Part shown: piece by piece, positions 17,312 through 26,239 of the stretch
Layout of the letters: every line of letters begins with the position of its first letter
Position numbering within the stretch: position 1 is the first letter of the stretch
NCBI GenBank assembly: GCA_019634675.1
Contig: JAHCAX010000002.1
Coordinates: forward strand, 248,001 to 312,000
DNA from: Acherontichlamydia pituitae
GTDB taxonomy: Bacteria; Chlamydiota; Chlamydiia; Chlamydiales; Rhabdochlamydiaceae
Length of the DNA stretch: 64,000 bases
Direction of reading: 5' to 3'
Program-made: the position numbers and the translations under genes
The notes under the pieces: model-generated
What the model saw: only the letters and a program-made list of their open reading frames with translations
Told to the model about the DNA's origin: nothing
The model's database searches: none

Positions 17312-18243
17312 TCAAATTTTTTCCGCAAATCTCAATTTTGCGCTGCGCGAGCGTGGATTTAAACGGACCTCTTGCAGCGTTGGAGCGATCGGCTTCTTTG
17401 TCAGAAGCTTTAAGAAAGGAAGAGGCGCTGCCTTGTCCCCTTTCTTTGGACGGGCGGAAGCATCTTTAAAGATGTTCTTCACGATCCGGTCCTCTAAACT
17501 ATGAAAGCTGATCACGCCGATTTTTCCACCTTGCGAGAGCATATGGATCGCCTTGGAGACCCCTTCTGCAATCGTGTCAAGCTCGCGGTTAACGCACATG
17601 CGGAGCGCTTGGAAAACTAAAGTCGCCGGATGCCATTTGCCTTTCAGCGGCGTCTTTAACGCAGACGCGATCACTTCCGATAACTGGGTCGTCGTCTCAA
17701 TCTTTTTCTTGCGGCGCGCATCGACGATCGCTTTTGCAGCTCTGCGCCATCTGGGTTCTTCGCCTAATTCGCGGAAAATCGTCGCCAGCTCAGATTCTGG
17801 CCAGCTGTTGACAACTTCTTTAGCTGTCAGGTCTGAAGTAGGGTCCATTCTCATATCCAATGGCCCCTCTTTAGAAAAACTAAAACCTTTGTAACCTTTA
17901 TCGAGTTGCATAGATGACACCCCTAGGTCAAAAAAAAACCGTCGACCGTTTTAATCTTCCGTTCTTTTAAATACTCATCAAGCTGCGCAAAGTTTCCGTG
18001 GACCAGCTCGACCTTATCTTTCCAAGGCTTCAGAGTCTCTCTTGCAATCTCCAAAGCTTCCGGATCTAAATCGCATCCGATATAGCGCTTGATCTCAGGA
18101 TGGGCCTCAAGCATCGCCTTCGCATGCCCGCCAGCTCCCACCGTCCCCTCAAAAAACACGCCGATCTGCATATCGGCAAAGAAGGAAAGCGCCTCATTTT
18201 CTAATACGGAGATGTGCTCCCGTTTCTCATTCTTATTCATCAT
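17312..18243 (-). CDS. rsmH: 16S rRNA m4C1402 methyltransferase RsmH (MraW), apparent -1 frameshift in a homopolymer
   Basis: Both halves are clearly RsmH but lie in different frames. Residues 1 to ~105 (start 18243 or 18240, overlapping the end of mraZ) carry REHISVLENEAL and the SAM loop FEGTVGAGGHAKAML, then end at KTVDGFFLT-stop. The downstream frame continues SSMQLDKGYKGFSFS to EVRLNPRSRSAKLRFAEKI. The break falls in a run of nine identical bases (17930-17938, T9 on the coding strand). Ten Ts would restore DGFFFDLGVSSMQL, matching the family pattern DGxxxDLGVSS. Corrected length is about 310 residues, normal for RsmH. A sequencing error, polymerase slippage on the run or a true mutation could each explain it. 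Confidence 0.85.
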
Positions 18244-18811
18244 GGGAGCCAAACACCTCGAAATCTTCTTTTTTTACGCCTGACTTTTGGCACATGTAAG
18301 CAGAAGGTCCGGCTTTCGGAGCTTCTACAGCCTCTTCCGATTCATCCAGAAGGGCAAACGCCTCCTCTGTCAACTGGGCCAAGCTCATTTCTGCATCTTT
18401 GCCACTCATCAAGGCGCTCAATTGCTCTTCGTACTTCTCTTTCGGCCAGATTTCGATCTTGTTCAGAACGCCGGCGATCACCACTTCCCCCTTAATTCCC
18501 ACCGCATTCTTTAACGTCGTCGGAATATTGACCCGGCCGACCTTGTCGCATGTTGTCTGGTGCAGTGTGGAAAAGAAGAATGTGAAAAACTTTTGGTACT
18601 TGGCGATGTGCTGTTTGGCCTGGAACTTAGCGACGATCTTTTCGATGTCGCTCTGTCTATAGATAGCTAAGCAGCCGCCCAATCCTAAACCAATGCTGAA
18701 CTCCAGCTCGCCATTTTCGACCAACCCAAAGCGCATTCCCTGAGGAAGGACGAACCGTCCTTTCTCATCTAACTTCGCGGATGTTGAACCACTGAAGAAG
18801 AACTTGCTCAT
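18233..18811 (-). CDS. mraZ: MraZ, AbrB-fold transcriptional regulator of the division cluster
   Basis: 192 residues from the ATG at 18811, the start that matches the family opening MFxGxxxxxLDxKGRxxLP; a GTG 33 bp upstream is possible. Two SpoVT/AbrB-like repeats are visible: residues 1-40 (SKFFFSGSTSAKLDEKGRFV) and about 95-130 (CDKVGRVNIPTTLKNAVGI). A C-terminal extension of about 45 residues, acidic then Lys-rich, goes beyond the ~150-residue norm. MraZ represses the division/wall operon by binding GTGGG repeats upstream of itself. Its stop overlaps the rsmH start. Confidence 0.9.
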   Translation of the reverse strand: MSKFFFSGSTSAKLDEKGRFVLPQGMRFGLVENGELEFSIGLGLGGCLAIYRQSDIEKIVAKFQAKQHIAKYQKFFTFFFSTLHQTTCDKVGRVNIPTTLKNAVGIKGEVVIAGVLNKIEIWPKEKYEEQLSALMSGKDAEMSLAQLTEEAFALLDESEEAVEAPKAGPSAYMCQKSGVKKEDFEVFGSHDE

Positions 18812-19230
18812 GTAATAATGCTCGGGTTTGCCACCTTTTCCCACAAATTAACACCGAACCCCAAATCTGGCAATGTTTTTCCGAAAACACCTTTCAAAAC
18901 GTCCCTATCCGCCCATAACTTAAATCAACACAAATCACTGATAATGAAGTCACAAGAAAATCTGTCGACAAATGTGGGAAATTGTGGGAATTCTGTTCAC
19001 AACTTTGCCAAAAACAGACCGTTTTAGCAGGGAAATTGGGGATTGTGAACAGTGTGCATAACAACTTTGTGGGAGGTCATGGAATTTTTTTTCGGTTCAG
19101 AAAAAAAAGAGGTCGTTTTAGTGGGATTTAAAGTCTGAAAAAAGGCTCTTAAGATGTTAAGGCCTGCCGTCAGTTCAGGTTTCGTGGAGTTTTTGGATTA
19201 TTATGGCTCGAAGTCCTGTATCCAGCGAGA
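18812..19230. promoter_or_regulatory. mraZ upstream region with GTGGGA repeats (candidate MraZ boxes)
   Basis: On the reverse strand just before mraZ, GTGGGAAAAG and GTGGCAAACC follow each other at 10-bp spacing (18844-18825). On the forward strand GTGGGAA occurs at 18974 and 18984, again 10 bp apart, with further GTGGGA copies near 19069 and 19119. MraZ is known to bind TGGGN direct repeats at 10-bp phase, so autoregulation is plausible. The region also holds TGTGCATAA (19053-19061), a match to the inverted DnaA box TTATNCACA; one box is weak evidence for DnaA binding. Confidence 0.45.
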
Positions 19231-21333
19231 TTAGACGATTTTTTGTTTCTTTCTCATTGGGCCAGTCTCTTCAGAGACAACAGAGGCATAGGCGTCGGCA
19301 AAGCGGAGAACATGGTCGAAAGCATGCTCTTCTGACCAAGTCAAGTCCCCTTCATGCCCCGCTAATTCTCCGATCTGAGAGTAGACGGCATTTTTTTGTT
19401 CTTCATCTAAAGAGGCAAAGCCTTCATAGAGCTCCATACGGACAGCTCGAGCAAGAGCATGGATGTTTGCAGATGGATCAATGCCCTCTTTACCCTGAGA
19501 GTTAGTCGTCCTTTGGCCGATAAGGTCCTGTCTGACCCGTAATTCGATCCGACTTTTCATCCTATTGGGAAGAAGATCAAACTGAGCAGCAGCGCCAGAA
19601 GCATTTCGATCCATCAAATTTCGAAAGAGGCATCCCAGATCGCTTTCATAAGAATAGCTCAAAAAAGCTGCTTGATGCTCCATGAGTTTGCCTTGCGTTG
19701 GTTCTTTCTTAAGCTCTATATCTGAAATGAACAATAGAGGATTGTCATATAGGAAGAGAAATTCAAAATCTTCAAAATTACCGAAGGATTCGGGAAGATG
19801 GCTTAATCGATTATGATCCAGCTCAAGCTCTGTTAAATCTCTAAGATCGCCGAAAGACTCGGGAAGATAAGTTAAGCGGTTATGTGCAAGTCCAAGGTTT
19901 GTTAAAGCTCTTAGATTGCCAAATGATTCGGGAAGATAAGTTAAGCGGTTATGTGCAAGCCCAAGGTTTGTTAAAGCTCTTAGATTGCCAAATGATTCGG
20001 GAAGATGGCTTAATCGATTATGATCGAGCTCAAGCTCTTCTAAAGCTTTAAGATCGCTGAAGGACTCGGGAAGATAAGTTAAATGGTTATGTTCAAGCCT
20101 AAGTATTCTTAAAGCTCTAAGATTGCCAAATGAGTCAGGAAGTTGGCTTATGCGGTTATCACATAGATCAAGACTTGTTAATGCGCTCAAATAACCGAAG
20201 GATTTGGGAAGTTGGCTTAAATGGTTACCATAAAGAACAATCTCTTTTAAAGCTGTAAGATTGCCGAAGGATTCGGGGAGCTGGCTTAAGTGGTTATTGT
20301 GAAGACAAAGCATTTTTAAAGCTGCAAGATCGCCGAAGAATTCGGGAAGTTCGCTTAAATAGTTATTATTAAGCCAAAGGTTTGTTAAAGCCCTGAGATT
20401 TCCAAAGGATTCAGGAAGTTGGCTTAAATAGTTATTCGCAAGCGAGAGGGTTATTAAAGAGCTAAGATTTTCAAAGGATTTGGGAAGATGGCTTATTCGG
20501 TTATTTTCAAGCGAAAGCTGTGTTAGGGCTGCAAGGTTTCCAAAGGATTCGGGAAGATGGGTTAAGCGATTATTTTTAAGCCCGAGGTGTTTTAGAGCAT
20601 TCAGATCTCCAAGCGCTTCGGGAAGATACCTTAGCTGATTATTGGAAAGATTAAGTCTTTGCAATCCTTTTAATAAACTGATCTCTTTAGGGAGAACTTT
20701 TAGCAATAGATTTGACAAATTCAGGGTTCTAACGTTCGCAATTGCCTGCAAATTAGCTGGATCATTCAACCAAGATCGAATTGCTTCATGCTTTCTTGGC
20801 TCAGATGCTTGGTCCAACTGAAAAACCCCGCTTAATCTCTGCGTCCAAATTTGCTCTAGAGCCTGATTTTCTTCGATTTCATTCAATTTAGTTTGAAGAG
20901 GAACGAACTCTACAGGATCAACTGAAATTCTCTCCAATGACATTCTCTCTTCTGAGACCAATCCAGCTTTTTGATACTCTGGCAATAATTTTCTAGCCAA
21001 ATCATAAAAAAGCAAATTCACTTTGCAATTGGAAGGAAGGCCTAATTGCACTGCGCGAAATGAAAATGCCGACTGTGTTTGCAATTCTGTCTGAAACCCT
21101 ATTCCTTCCGAATATTTTTTCTCAATCTGGCGCATTACCTTAGGAAAGTTAATGGGGCCGATAGGCGCATCCGACTTTAATCTCACCCACTGCTCAAGAG
21201 TTAATACTGCTGCATTCGCCTCAAGCAAATTTCCTGATGCGTTAAAATTAGGCGATGCCGTGGGGTACTGTTCGACATAGGATTGAATGGCTAAAGACCG
21301 CAATGGAGGAATAAGACTGTTCGGTGGATTCAT
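19231..21333 (-). CDS. Leucine-rich-repeat protein with C-terminal W-HAFD module, candidate effector
   Basis: 700 residues without signal peptide. An N-terminal helical part (1-190) is followed by about 15 LRRs of 23 residues (about 195-540) with the pattern LxxLxxLxLxxNxLxxLPESFGN, the type common in host-directed bacterial proteins and eukaryotic signalling proteins. The C-terminal part (540-700) contains SLDEEQKNAVYSQIGELAG and DLTWSEEHAFDHVLRFADA (638-683), a module also found in the 1,548- and 637-residue proteins of this window. The tail MRKKQKIV resembles a short basic localisation signal (weak). No IpaH-type E3 domain is seen. LRRs 12 and 13 are nearly identical in DNA. The gene sits opposite in strand between mraZ and the CT273-like gene. 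Confidence 0.85.
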   Translation of the reverse strand: MNPPNSLIPPLRSLAIQSYVEQYPTASPNFNASGNLLEANAAVLTLEQWVRLKSDAPIGPINFPKVMRQIEKKYSEGIGFQTELQTQSAFSFRAVQLGLPSNCKVNLLFYDLARKLLPEYQKAGLVSEERMSLERISVDPVEFVPLQTKLNEIEENQALEQIWTQRLSGVFQLDQASEPRKHEAIRSWLNDPANLQAIANVRTLNLSNLLLKVLPKEISLLKGLQRLNLSNNQLRYLPEALGDLNALKHLGLKNNRLTHLPESFGNLAALTQLSLENNRISHLPKSFENLSSLITLSLANNYLSQLPESFGNLRALTNLWLNNNYLSELPEFFGDLAALKMLCLHNNHLSQLPESFGNLTALKEIVLYGNHLSQLPKSFGYLSALTSLDLCDNRISQLPDSFGNLRALRILRLEHNHLTYLPESFSDLKALEELELDHNRLSHLPESFGNLRALTNLGLAHNRLTYLPESFGNLRALTNLGLAHNRLTYLPESFGDLRDLTELELDHNRLSHLPESFGNFEDFEFLFLYDNPLLFISDIELKKEPTQGKLMEHQAAFLSYSYESDLGCLFRNLMDRNASGAAAQFDLLPNRMKSRIELRVRQDLIGQRTTNSQGKEGIDPSANIHALARAVRMELYEGFASLDEEQKNAVYSQIGELAGHEGDLTWSEEHAFDHVLRFADAYASVVSEETGPMRKKQKIV
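19861..19998. repeat. Two near-identical adjacent 69-bp LRR-coding units
   Basis: 19861-19929 and 19930-19998 differ by about one base (tccaagg against cccaagg), while the other LRR units are diverged. This marks a recent duplication, and the array may still vary in copy number. Confidence 0.85.
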
Positions 21334-21394
21334 ATACCCCTTTTGTCGGCACTCTTAATAATTACTCAATTTTTTTCGCCTTTTCACAGCAACG

Positions 21395-21422
21395 ATTATA
21401 AAATATTTTTAATTAAAGTCAA
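21395..21422 (-). promoter_or_regulatory. Near-consensus sigma-66/70 promoter for the LRR gene
   Basis: Reverse strand TTGACT (21422-21417), 16-bp spacer, TATAAT (21400-21395), about 60 bp upstream of the start codon. Confidence 0.65.
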
Positions 21423-21584
21423 TTTTATTTAATTTTTTAAAAACGAAATACACAACAAACTAACAATGCAATTAAAACTCATCTTATTAAACGTCATGCC
21501 GTTAAAAAATACAGATTAAACACCTTATTCTCTTAGACATAAGTCTCGAACGGGCACATGCTGAAGTTACGGCGCCCCTTCTGT

Positions 21585-21660
21585 GTGAGAACCAGATAAA
21601 GCAGCCTTGGCTGCAACCAGTCCTTGAAAAACTGATTCTTCAGGCTGTCTTGGTTTTATA
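21585..21660. repeat. Solo end of a MITE-like element
   Basis: AAGCAGCCTTGGCTGCAACC, then CTGATTCTTCAGGCTGTCTT, matches the right-hand end of the element at 7,811-8,043 (AAGCAGCCTTGGCTGCGAAC and CCGATTCTTCAGGTTCTTTC). I found no matching left end, so it is probably a decayed remnant. The remaining gap between the LRR gene and the next gene is AT-rich and shows nothing else. Confidence 0.5.
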
Positions 21661-21730
21661 AAATCGTATGTTGAAATTTTATTTTAATATTGGCAAATGA
21701 TCCTTATATATAGGAATAAGATGAGGTCAT

Positions 21731-22249
21731 ATGCCCCCGCGTACAATCGATAATCTAGGCGTTGAAGTCTCAACCCGTTATGCTGAAGACCAACAGTGGC
21801 TCGATGAGAAGATCATTAAAGAGGCCAGGGCGATCCCCACTCAGACGGCGATCGATGTCTCGATGCCCTCTTTTGCTTCGGAAGTCGATGCCCTTCTCCA
21901 TTCAGAAACGACCCAGCATGTCTGGGCCAATTTCTTTGCGCCGAACCGGTATTTGGAGCAGAAAGGACGCCTCTTTACCTTTTTAATGATCCCTTCTTTG
22001 GGATCGGAGGAGAAAAAAGAGGTCCAGACGCAAAAAATCTTAGCAAAGCTCAAGTCGCTAGCAGAGAAGAGAAAAGAGGAAAGGGAAAAAGGCAAAGGAA
22101 ACAAAAGGGAAGCTTGGATCGAGGACAAAGAGGCAGAAGAAGAGGAAAAAGAAAAAAAAGCTTTAACCTCTCTTTTTGAAACCGTCTCCTTATTAGATAA
22201 GTTCCTGATTGATATCAATTCCCGTAGAAGTCAATATCAAAAGGGCTAA
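21731..22249 (+). CDS. Conserved chlamydial protein of unknown function (CT273-like)
   Basis: 172 residues. The first 90 residues appear folded (VSTRYAEDQQWLDEKIIKEA, SFASEVDALLHSETTQHVW). They are followed by a strongly charged helical stretch (about 95-150) rich in Glu and Lys, likely a long helix or coiled coil, and a short hydrophobic tail helix. No catalytic motif or signal peptide is seen. AGATGAGGTC just before the ATG is a plausible ribosome-binding site. Its place upstream of a TPR gene and dnaA matches CT273 of C. trachomatis, which is itself uncharacterised as far as I know. Confidence 0.7.
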   Translation: MPPRTIDNLGVEVSTRYAEDQQWLDEKIIKEARAIPTQTAIDVSMPSFASEVDALLHSETTQHVWANFFAPNRYLEQKGRLFTFLMIPSLGSEEKKEVQTQKILAKLKSLAEKRKEEREKGKGNKREAWIEDKEAEEEEKEKKALTSLFETVSLLDKFLIDINSRRSQYQKG

Positions 22250-22268
22250 ATTCCAAATTGGGTTTATT

Positions 22269-22664
22269 ATGAGCAATGTAGAATGGCTATCAATATTAGG
22301 ATGGGGCGGCGATGAGCTTGAAGACCTGCGCTTCGTAGGATACTCCTACATCAAGCAGGGAAAGTACGACATCGCAACGACCTTCTTTGAAGCGCTTGTC
22401 ATTCTTGATCCCAATTCCTCCTATGATCTGCAAACATTGGGAGCCCTCTTTTTACAGCGCGGGAACAACCTCATGGCCTTAAACTATATCGAAAAGGCCC
22501 TTCGCTTAGATCCAACACATGTTCCTACTTTGCTAAACCGGACGAAAGCCTTGTTCGCATTAGGCTACAAAAAACAAGGCCTCATGCAAGCAAGATCGCT
22601 GCAAAAAAATCCCAATGAAGAAATTGCTAATCAGGCGCAAGCCTTGATCCTGGCCTATTCCTGA
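22269..22664 (+). CDS. Small TPR protein (CT274-like), possibly a chaperone
   Basis: 131 residues from the ATG at 22269; a start 60 bp upstream would overlap the previous gene by 41 bp and lacks family support. At least two tetratricopeptide repeats are visible: YSYIKQGKYDIATTFFEALV with LDPNS, and GALFLQRGNNLMALNYIEKA with LRLDP. A third, weaker one starts at LLNRTKALFALGYKK. Size and repeat count resemble the SycD/LcrH-type chaperones of type III secretion, but no client-binding signature can be confirmed. It follows the CT273-like gene and precedes dnaA, as CT274 does. Confidence 0.75.
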   Translation: MSNVEWLSILGWGGDELEDLRFVGYSYIKQGKYDIATTFFEALVILDPNSSYDLQTLGALFLQRGNNLMALNYIEKALRLDPTHVPTLLNRTKALFALGYKKQGLMQARSLQKNPNEEIANQAQALILAYS

Positions 22665-22782
22665 AATTAACTTGCATCCTTATCTTTGCAATGTTAACGT
22701 GAACTACACCGCTTCTTGCTTTTTCAGTAAGTGGTTTAACATGATCTCCCATTAAAAAACCTGAACAGATTGATCATCGCTT

Positions 22783-24132
22783 ATGCTGACGCGCACTCCT
22801 CAAGAAACTTGGTCGCTTTTTTTAGAGTTCATCCAGGAAAAATGCTCGGCAACTGAGTTCCAAAACTGGTTTGCTTCGATCCGTCTGATCGATAATGGAA
22901 CGGATGATGTCTGTTTAGAAGTTCCCAATATCTTCGTCCAAGAATACATCCTCGATAACTATAAAAAGGACCTTACCGCGTTCCTTCCGACAAAACCATC
23001 CGGCGAGCTTGCAGTCACATTCATCATCGCAGAACAGAAAAAAAAGCCCGCTCCAGCAATAGCCGCTGCTCCGAACATTCCAGAACCTGCCGATCCGCAA
23101 CCGGGGCATCCAGAGATCACCTTAAATCCTTTCTACACTTTCAATAACTTCATCGAAGGCCCTGCCAACCAGTTTGTCAAATCAGCTGCGTTCGGCGTTG
23201 CCGCTCGCCCTGGAAAGTCATACAATCCCCTCTTTATCCATGGCGGCGTCGGCCTTGGCAAGACCCATTTGCTACACGGGATCGGCCATTACATCCGAGA
23301 GAACCACAAAAAACTTCGGATCCAATGCATCACGACCGAAGGGTTCATCAACGATCTCGTCGAAAACCTGCGATCGAAGTCGATGGATAAGATGAAACGG
23401 TTCTACCGCTCCCTCGACGTCCTTCTTGTGGACGATATCCAGTTCTTGCAGAGCCGTCTCAATTTCGAAGAGGAGTTCTGCAACACCTTCGAGAGCCTGA
23501 TCAATCAGAACAAACAAATCGTCATCACTTCAGACAAACCTCCAGGCCAGCTTAAGCTTTCTGAAAGGATGATCGCGCGGATGGAATGGGGCCTCGTTGC
23601 CAACATCGGCGTTCCCGATCTGGAAACACGCGTTGCGATCCTCCAGTACAAAGCAGAACTGAAGGGATTTAGGATCCCGCAAAAAGTGGCATTCTTCATT
23701 GCCGAGCATATCTTTAACAACGTCCGGCAGCTCGAAGGAGCGATCAACCGCTTGAGCGCCTACTGCCGCCTCATGAACCTCGATGCGACGGAAGAGGTTG
23801 TTGAAAAGACCTTGAGCGAACTTTTTCAATACACACCTCAAAAAAAGATCTCGGTCGAGAACATCATCAAAAGCGTTGCAACAATCTACGATGTGCGCGT
23901 CAGCGACCTCAAGAGCGCCTCCCGCTCTAAAGATGTCGCCTTCCCAAGGCAGGTCGCCATGTACCTGGCAAAAGAGCTGATGAACGATTCTCTCATGAAA
24001 CTCTCGACGGCGTTCGGTGGAAAGACCCATTCGACCCTTCTGCATGCTTGGAAAAAGATCGCAGGCCAAGTTGAAAACGATGAGACCCTCCGTCGTCAAA
24101 TCGACATGGCCCGCCGCAACCTCGAATCTTAA
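22783..24132 (+). CDS. dnaA: Chromosomal replication initiator DnaA (DnaA2 position)
   Basis: 449 residues. Domain I (1-85: TWSLFLEFIQEKCSATEFQN) is followed by a Pro/Ala linker, the AAA+ domain with Walker A GGVGLGKTHLLHG and Walker B LLVDDIQFL, and C-terminal domain IV with the DNA-binding signature around SRSKDVAFPRQVAMYLAKEL and KTHSTLLHAWKKI. DnaA-ATP opens the origin. Chlamydiae have two dnaA genes; the context CT273-CT274-dnaA-bactofilin matches dnaA2 (CT275). I saw no cluster of DnaA boxes next to it, so an adjacent origin is not supported. Confidence 0.96.
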   Translation: MLTRTPQETWSLFLEFIQEKCSATEFQNWFASIRLIDNGTDDVCLEVPNIFVQEYILDNYKKDLTAFLPTKPSGELAVTFIIAEQKKKPAPAIAAAPNIPEPADPQPGHPEITLNPFYTFNNFIEGPANQFVKSAAFGVAARPGKSYNPLFIHGGVGLGKTHLLHGIGHYIRENHKKLRIQCITTEGFINDLVENLRSKSMDKMKRFYRSLDVLLVDDIQFLQSRLNFEEEFCNTFESLINQNKQIVITSDKPPGQLKLSERMIARMEWGLVANIGVPDLETRVAILQYKAELKGFRIPQKVAFFIAEHIFNNVRQLEGAINRLSAYCRLMNLDATEEVVEKTLSELFQYTPQKKISVENIIKSVATIYDVRVSDLKSASRSKDVAFPRQVAMYLAKELMNDSLMKLSTAFGGKTHSTLLHAWKKIAGQVENDETLRRQIDMARRNLES

Positions 24133-24175
24133 TTTTCACCATCCAACTAACAATCAATGACTTAACTTAATTCAA

Positions 24176-24233
24176 ACGCGTTTTTCATTGGAAAAACGTG
24201 AAATTGAAACACGTTTTTCCAACGAAAAACGTG
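24176..24233. promoter_or_regulatory. Paired palindromes between dnaA and the AAA ATPase gene
   Basis: Two 24-bp palindromic units, CGCGTTTTTCATTGGAAAAACGTG and its near-inverse CACGTTTTTCCAACGAAAAACGTG, are separated by about 8 bp. Each can form a hairpin and the pair forms a larger one. The position fits either a dnaA terminator without a T-run or an operator for the following gene. Confidence 0.5.
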
Positions 24234-24299
24234 ACAACCCACCACGCTTTCCTAATGAACCCTTGCTTTTTACCCTCATTTTTTTATATAAATAAAATT

Positions 24300-25595
24300 A
24301 TGAAAAGGGACATCTACAAGCATCTCGAGGAATGGAAAACCTTATCTCGCCGCAAGCCATTAATACTCAATGGTGCGAGGCAAGTTGGAAAAACATATGC
24401 CCTAAAGCATTTCGGAAAAACCTCGTATGAGAACATGGCCTATCTTAACTTTGAGAAAGATGAAAAACTGAGACAGTATTTCGATAGCACCTTAGATCCA
24501 AAACAACTCATTAAGATCTTAAGCATCCACACAGAAATTGACATAGAACCCCGCCGGACTCTTATTGTAATGGATGAAATCCAGGAGTGCCCTAAAGCCC
24601 TGAATAGCTTGAAATACTTTTGCGAAGAAGCCAATGAATACCATGTGGCTGCTGCAGGCTCTCTTTTGGGGGTTAAGACTGCCAATGAAAAAGGATTCCC
24701 TGTTGGAAAAGTCAATTTTCTCCACTTATATCCATTGACATTCTTTGAATTTCTTTCCGCAATAGGTCATGAGAAGACCCGTGCATATTTAGAACAACAC
24801 AACACCTGTGATCCGATTGAATCTCCTTTGCACGAAAAGCTCATCGGCCTACTAAAACTCTATTTCTTCGTTGGGGGCATGCCAGAAGCCGTTTCAGAAT
24901 ATCGAAAAACAGAAAATGTAAAAACTGTTAGGGAAATCCAGTTGGAGATCTTGAGCGCTTATGAGAAAGACTTTGCAAAGCACGCTCCTCCGCATGAGAT
25001 CATGAAGATCACAACCGTATGGAACCAGGTGCACAGACAGCTTGCAAAAGAGAACAAAAAGTTCATTTTTGCAGCCATTCGAAAAAGCGCTAGAGGCAGG
25101 GATTATGAAGAAGCCATTCAGTGGCTGTCCGATGCTGGCCTGATCCATAAAAGCTATCTGGTCGAATCTCCGAAATTTCCTCTAAGCGCATATGCAGATC
25201 ATGAAACATTTAAAGTCTTCCTTGCTGATGTGGGATTACTTGGCGCCCAAAGCAGCCTTTCGCCTCAAGTCATCATCGATGGAGACCTATTGTTTACCGA
25301 GTTCAACGGAGCTCTTACGGAAAACTATGTTGCACAGGAATTGATCGCAGCCAAGCAAAAAACTCCTTATTACTGGACGAGCGAAGGGACTGCAGAAATC
25401 GATTTCTTAATCGAATTCGATCATGAGATCTATCCATTAGAAGTCAAAGCTGGCGCAAGCCAGAAAAAGAAAAGCCTGATTGTTTACAATCAAAAATATT
25501 CACCTTCAAAACTCGTTCGCGCCACAACAATGAACTTAAAGCATGATGGTCAAGTTTATAATTACCCTCTATACCTTGTTTCTAAGCTTCCTTGA
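24300..25595 (+). CDS. AAA ATPase with DUF4143 nuclease-like domain
   Basis: 431 residues from the ATG at 24300, the start that gives the family's normal opening (DIYKHLEEWKTLSRRKPLIL). Walker A is LNGARQVGKTYALKHF and Walker B is TLIVMDEIQECPKAL, with sensor region HVAAAGSLLGVK. The C-terminal DUF4143 part holds EFNGALTENYVAQELIA and WTSEGTAEIDFLIEFDHEIYPLEVK, whose E-x-D-F...E-V-K layout resembles PD-(D/E)XK nucleases. Such proteins are widespread, mobile and of unknown function, possibly linked to defence or toxin-antitoxin systems. It is inserted between dnaA and the bactofilin gene, a position without an equivalent in C. trachomatis as I recall it. Confidence 0.85.
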   Translation: MKRDIYKHLEEWKTLSRRKPLILNGARQVGKTYALKHFGKTSYENMAYLNFEKDEKLRQYFDSTLDPKQLIKILSIHTEIDIEPRRTLIVMDEIQECPKALNSLKYFCEEANEYHVAAAGSLLGVKTANEKGFPVGKVNFLHLYPLTFFEFLSAIGHEKTRAYLEQHNTCDPIESPLHEKLIGLLKLYFFVGGMPEAVSEYRKTENVKTVREIQLEILSAYEKDFAKHAPPHEIMKITTVWNQVHRQLAKENKKFIFAAIRKSARGRDYEEAIQWLSDAGLIHKSYLVESPKFPLSAYADHETFKVFLADVGLLGAQSSLSPQVIIDGDLLFTEFNGALTENYVAQELIAAKQKTPYYWTSEGTAEIDFLIEFDHEIYPLEVKAGASQKKKSLIVYNQKYSPSKLVRATTMNLKHDGQVYNYPLYLVSKLP

Positions 25596-25673
25596 ATCTG
25601 TTTTTGAACACTTGCACCGATCCTAACCTCCTGTTATAAGAAAACTAGATGCTTAAACTTAAGGGGCGGGCAT

Positions 25674-26204
25674 ATGTTCAAAAAGTATTCCAAAAGTCAT
25701 TCCGATGCAGAATCTACTTCTCCTCAACATCCGCAGGAAGAACTCTCCTTTCGTCCCCACTCCCCTTTTTCAACCGATCTCATGAATGCATTCTCCATCC
25801 GTGAAAGCCAGATGGATCAAGAAGAAATACCTGTTGATGAAGAAGAGCCAGAGACAATAATTTCCAGCCAAGTCAACATCAAGGGAACGATGTCCTTTCA
25901 AAAACTTTTGCGGATCGATGGGACGTTTGAAGGGGAACTGATCTCTTCGGGCAATCTGATCATTGGCCCTACCGGATCGGTCAAAGCGAACATCAACCTA
26001 GACTCAGCATTCATTTCTGGAAAAGTGGTTGGCGATATCAAGGTCAAAACGCGTCTTGTCCTCCGTGGAAGGGCAGAAGTGCGCGGCAATGTGACTGCCC
26101 CGCTTGTTAGCATGGACGAAGGTGTGTCGATCATCGGTCAGCTGAACGTTTCTCCGGCATCAACAACTCCTCAAGAAGAAGAGCTTCCAATCGATTACGA
26201 TTAA
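25674..26204 (+). CDS. Bactofilin (CT276-like)
   Basis: 176 residues. The central region (about 60-160) is a beta-helical bactofilin domain with the recurring pattern SQVNIKGTMSFQKLLRIDGT, GELISSGNLIIGPTGSVKAN, GKVVGDIKVKTRLVLRGRAE, VRGNVTAPLVSMDEGVSIIG. The N-terminal 60 and C-terminal 20 residues are acidic and disordered-looking. Bactofilins self-assemble into cytoskeletal filaments that position wall enzymes; the chlamydial one is tied to cell size and shape. AAGGGGCGGGC precedes the ATG. Confidence 0.9.
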   Translation: MFKKYSKSHSDAESTSPQHPQEELSFRPHSPFSTDLMNAFSIRESQMDQEEIPVDEEEPETIISSQVNIKGTMSFQKLLRIDGTFEGELISSGNLIIGPTGSVKANINLDSAFISGKVVGDIKVKTRLVLRGRAEVRGNVTAPLVSMDEGVSIIGQLNVSPASTTPQEEELPIDYD

Positions 26205-26239
26205 GCTTAGCCTCTTGTAGCTCACAATATCCAATCTTC

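Noticed and set aside
19231..21333. IpaH-type E3 ligase
   Set aside because: The LRRs are of the 23-residue LPESF type and the C-terminus lacks the CxD motif of the NEL domain.
18960..24300. Possible replication origin near dnaA and the mraZ region
   Set aside because: Only one DnaA-box match (19,053) and no cluster of boxes or DNA-unwinding element; the gene is the dnaA2 type, which is not origin-linked in known chlamydiae.
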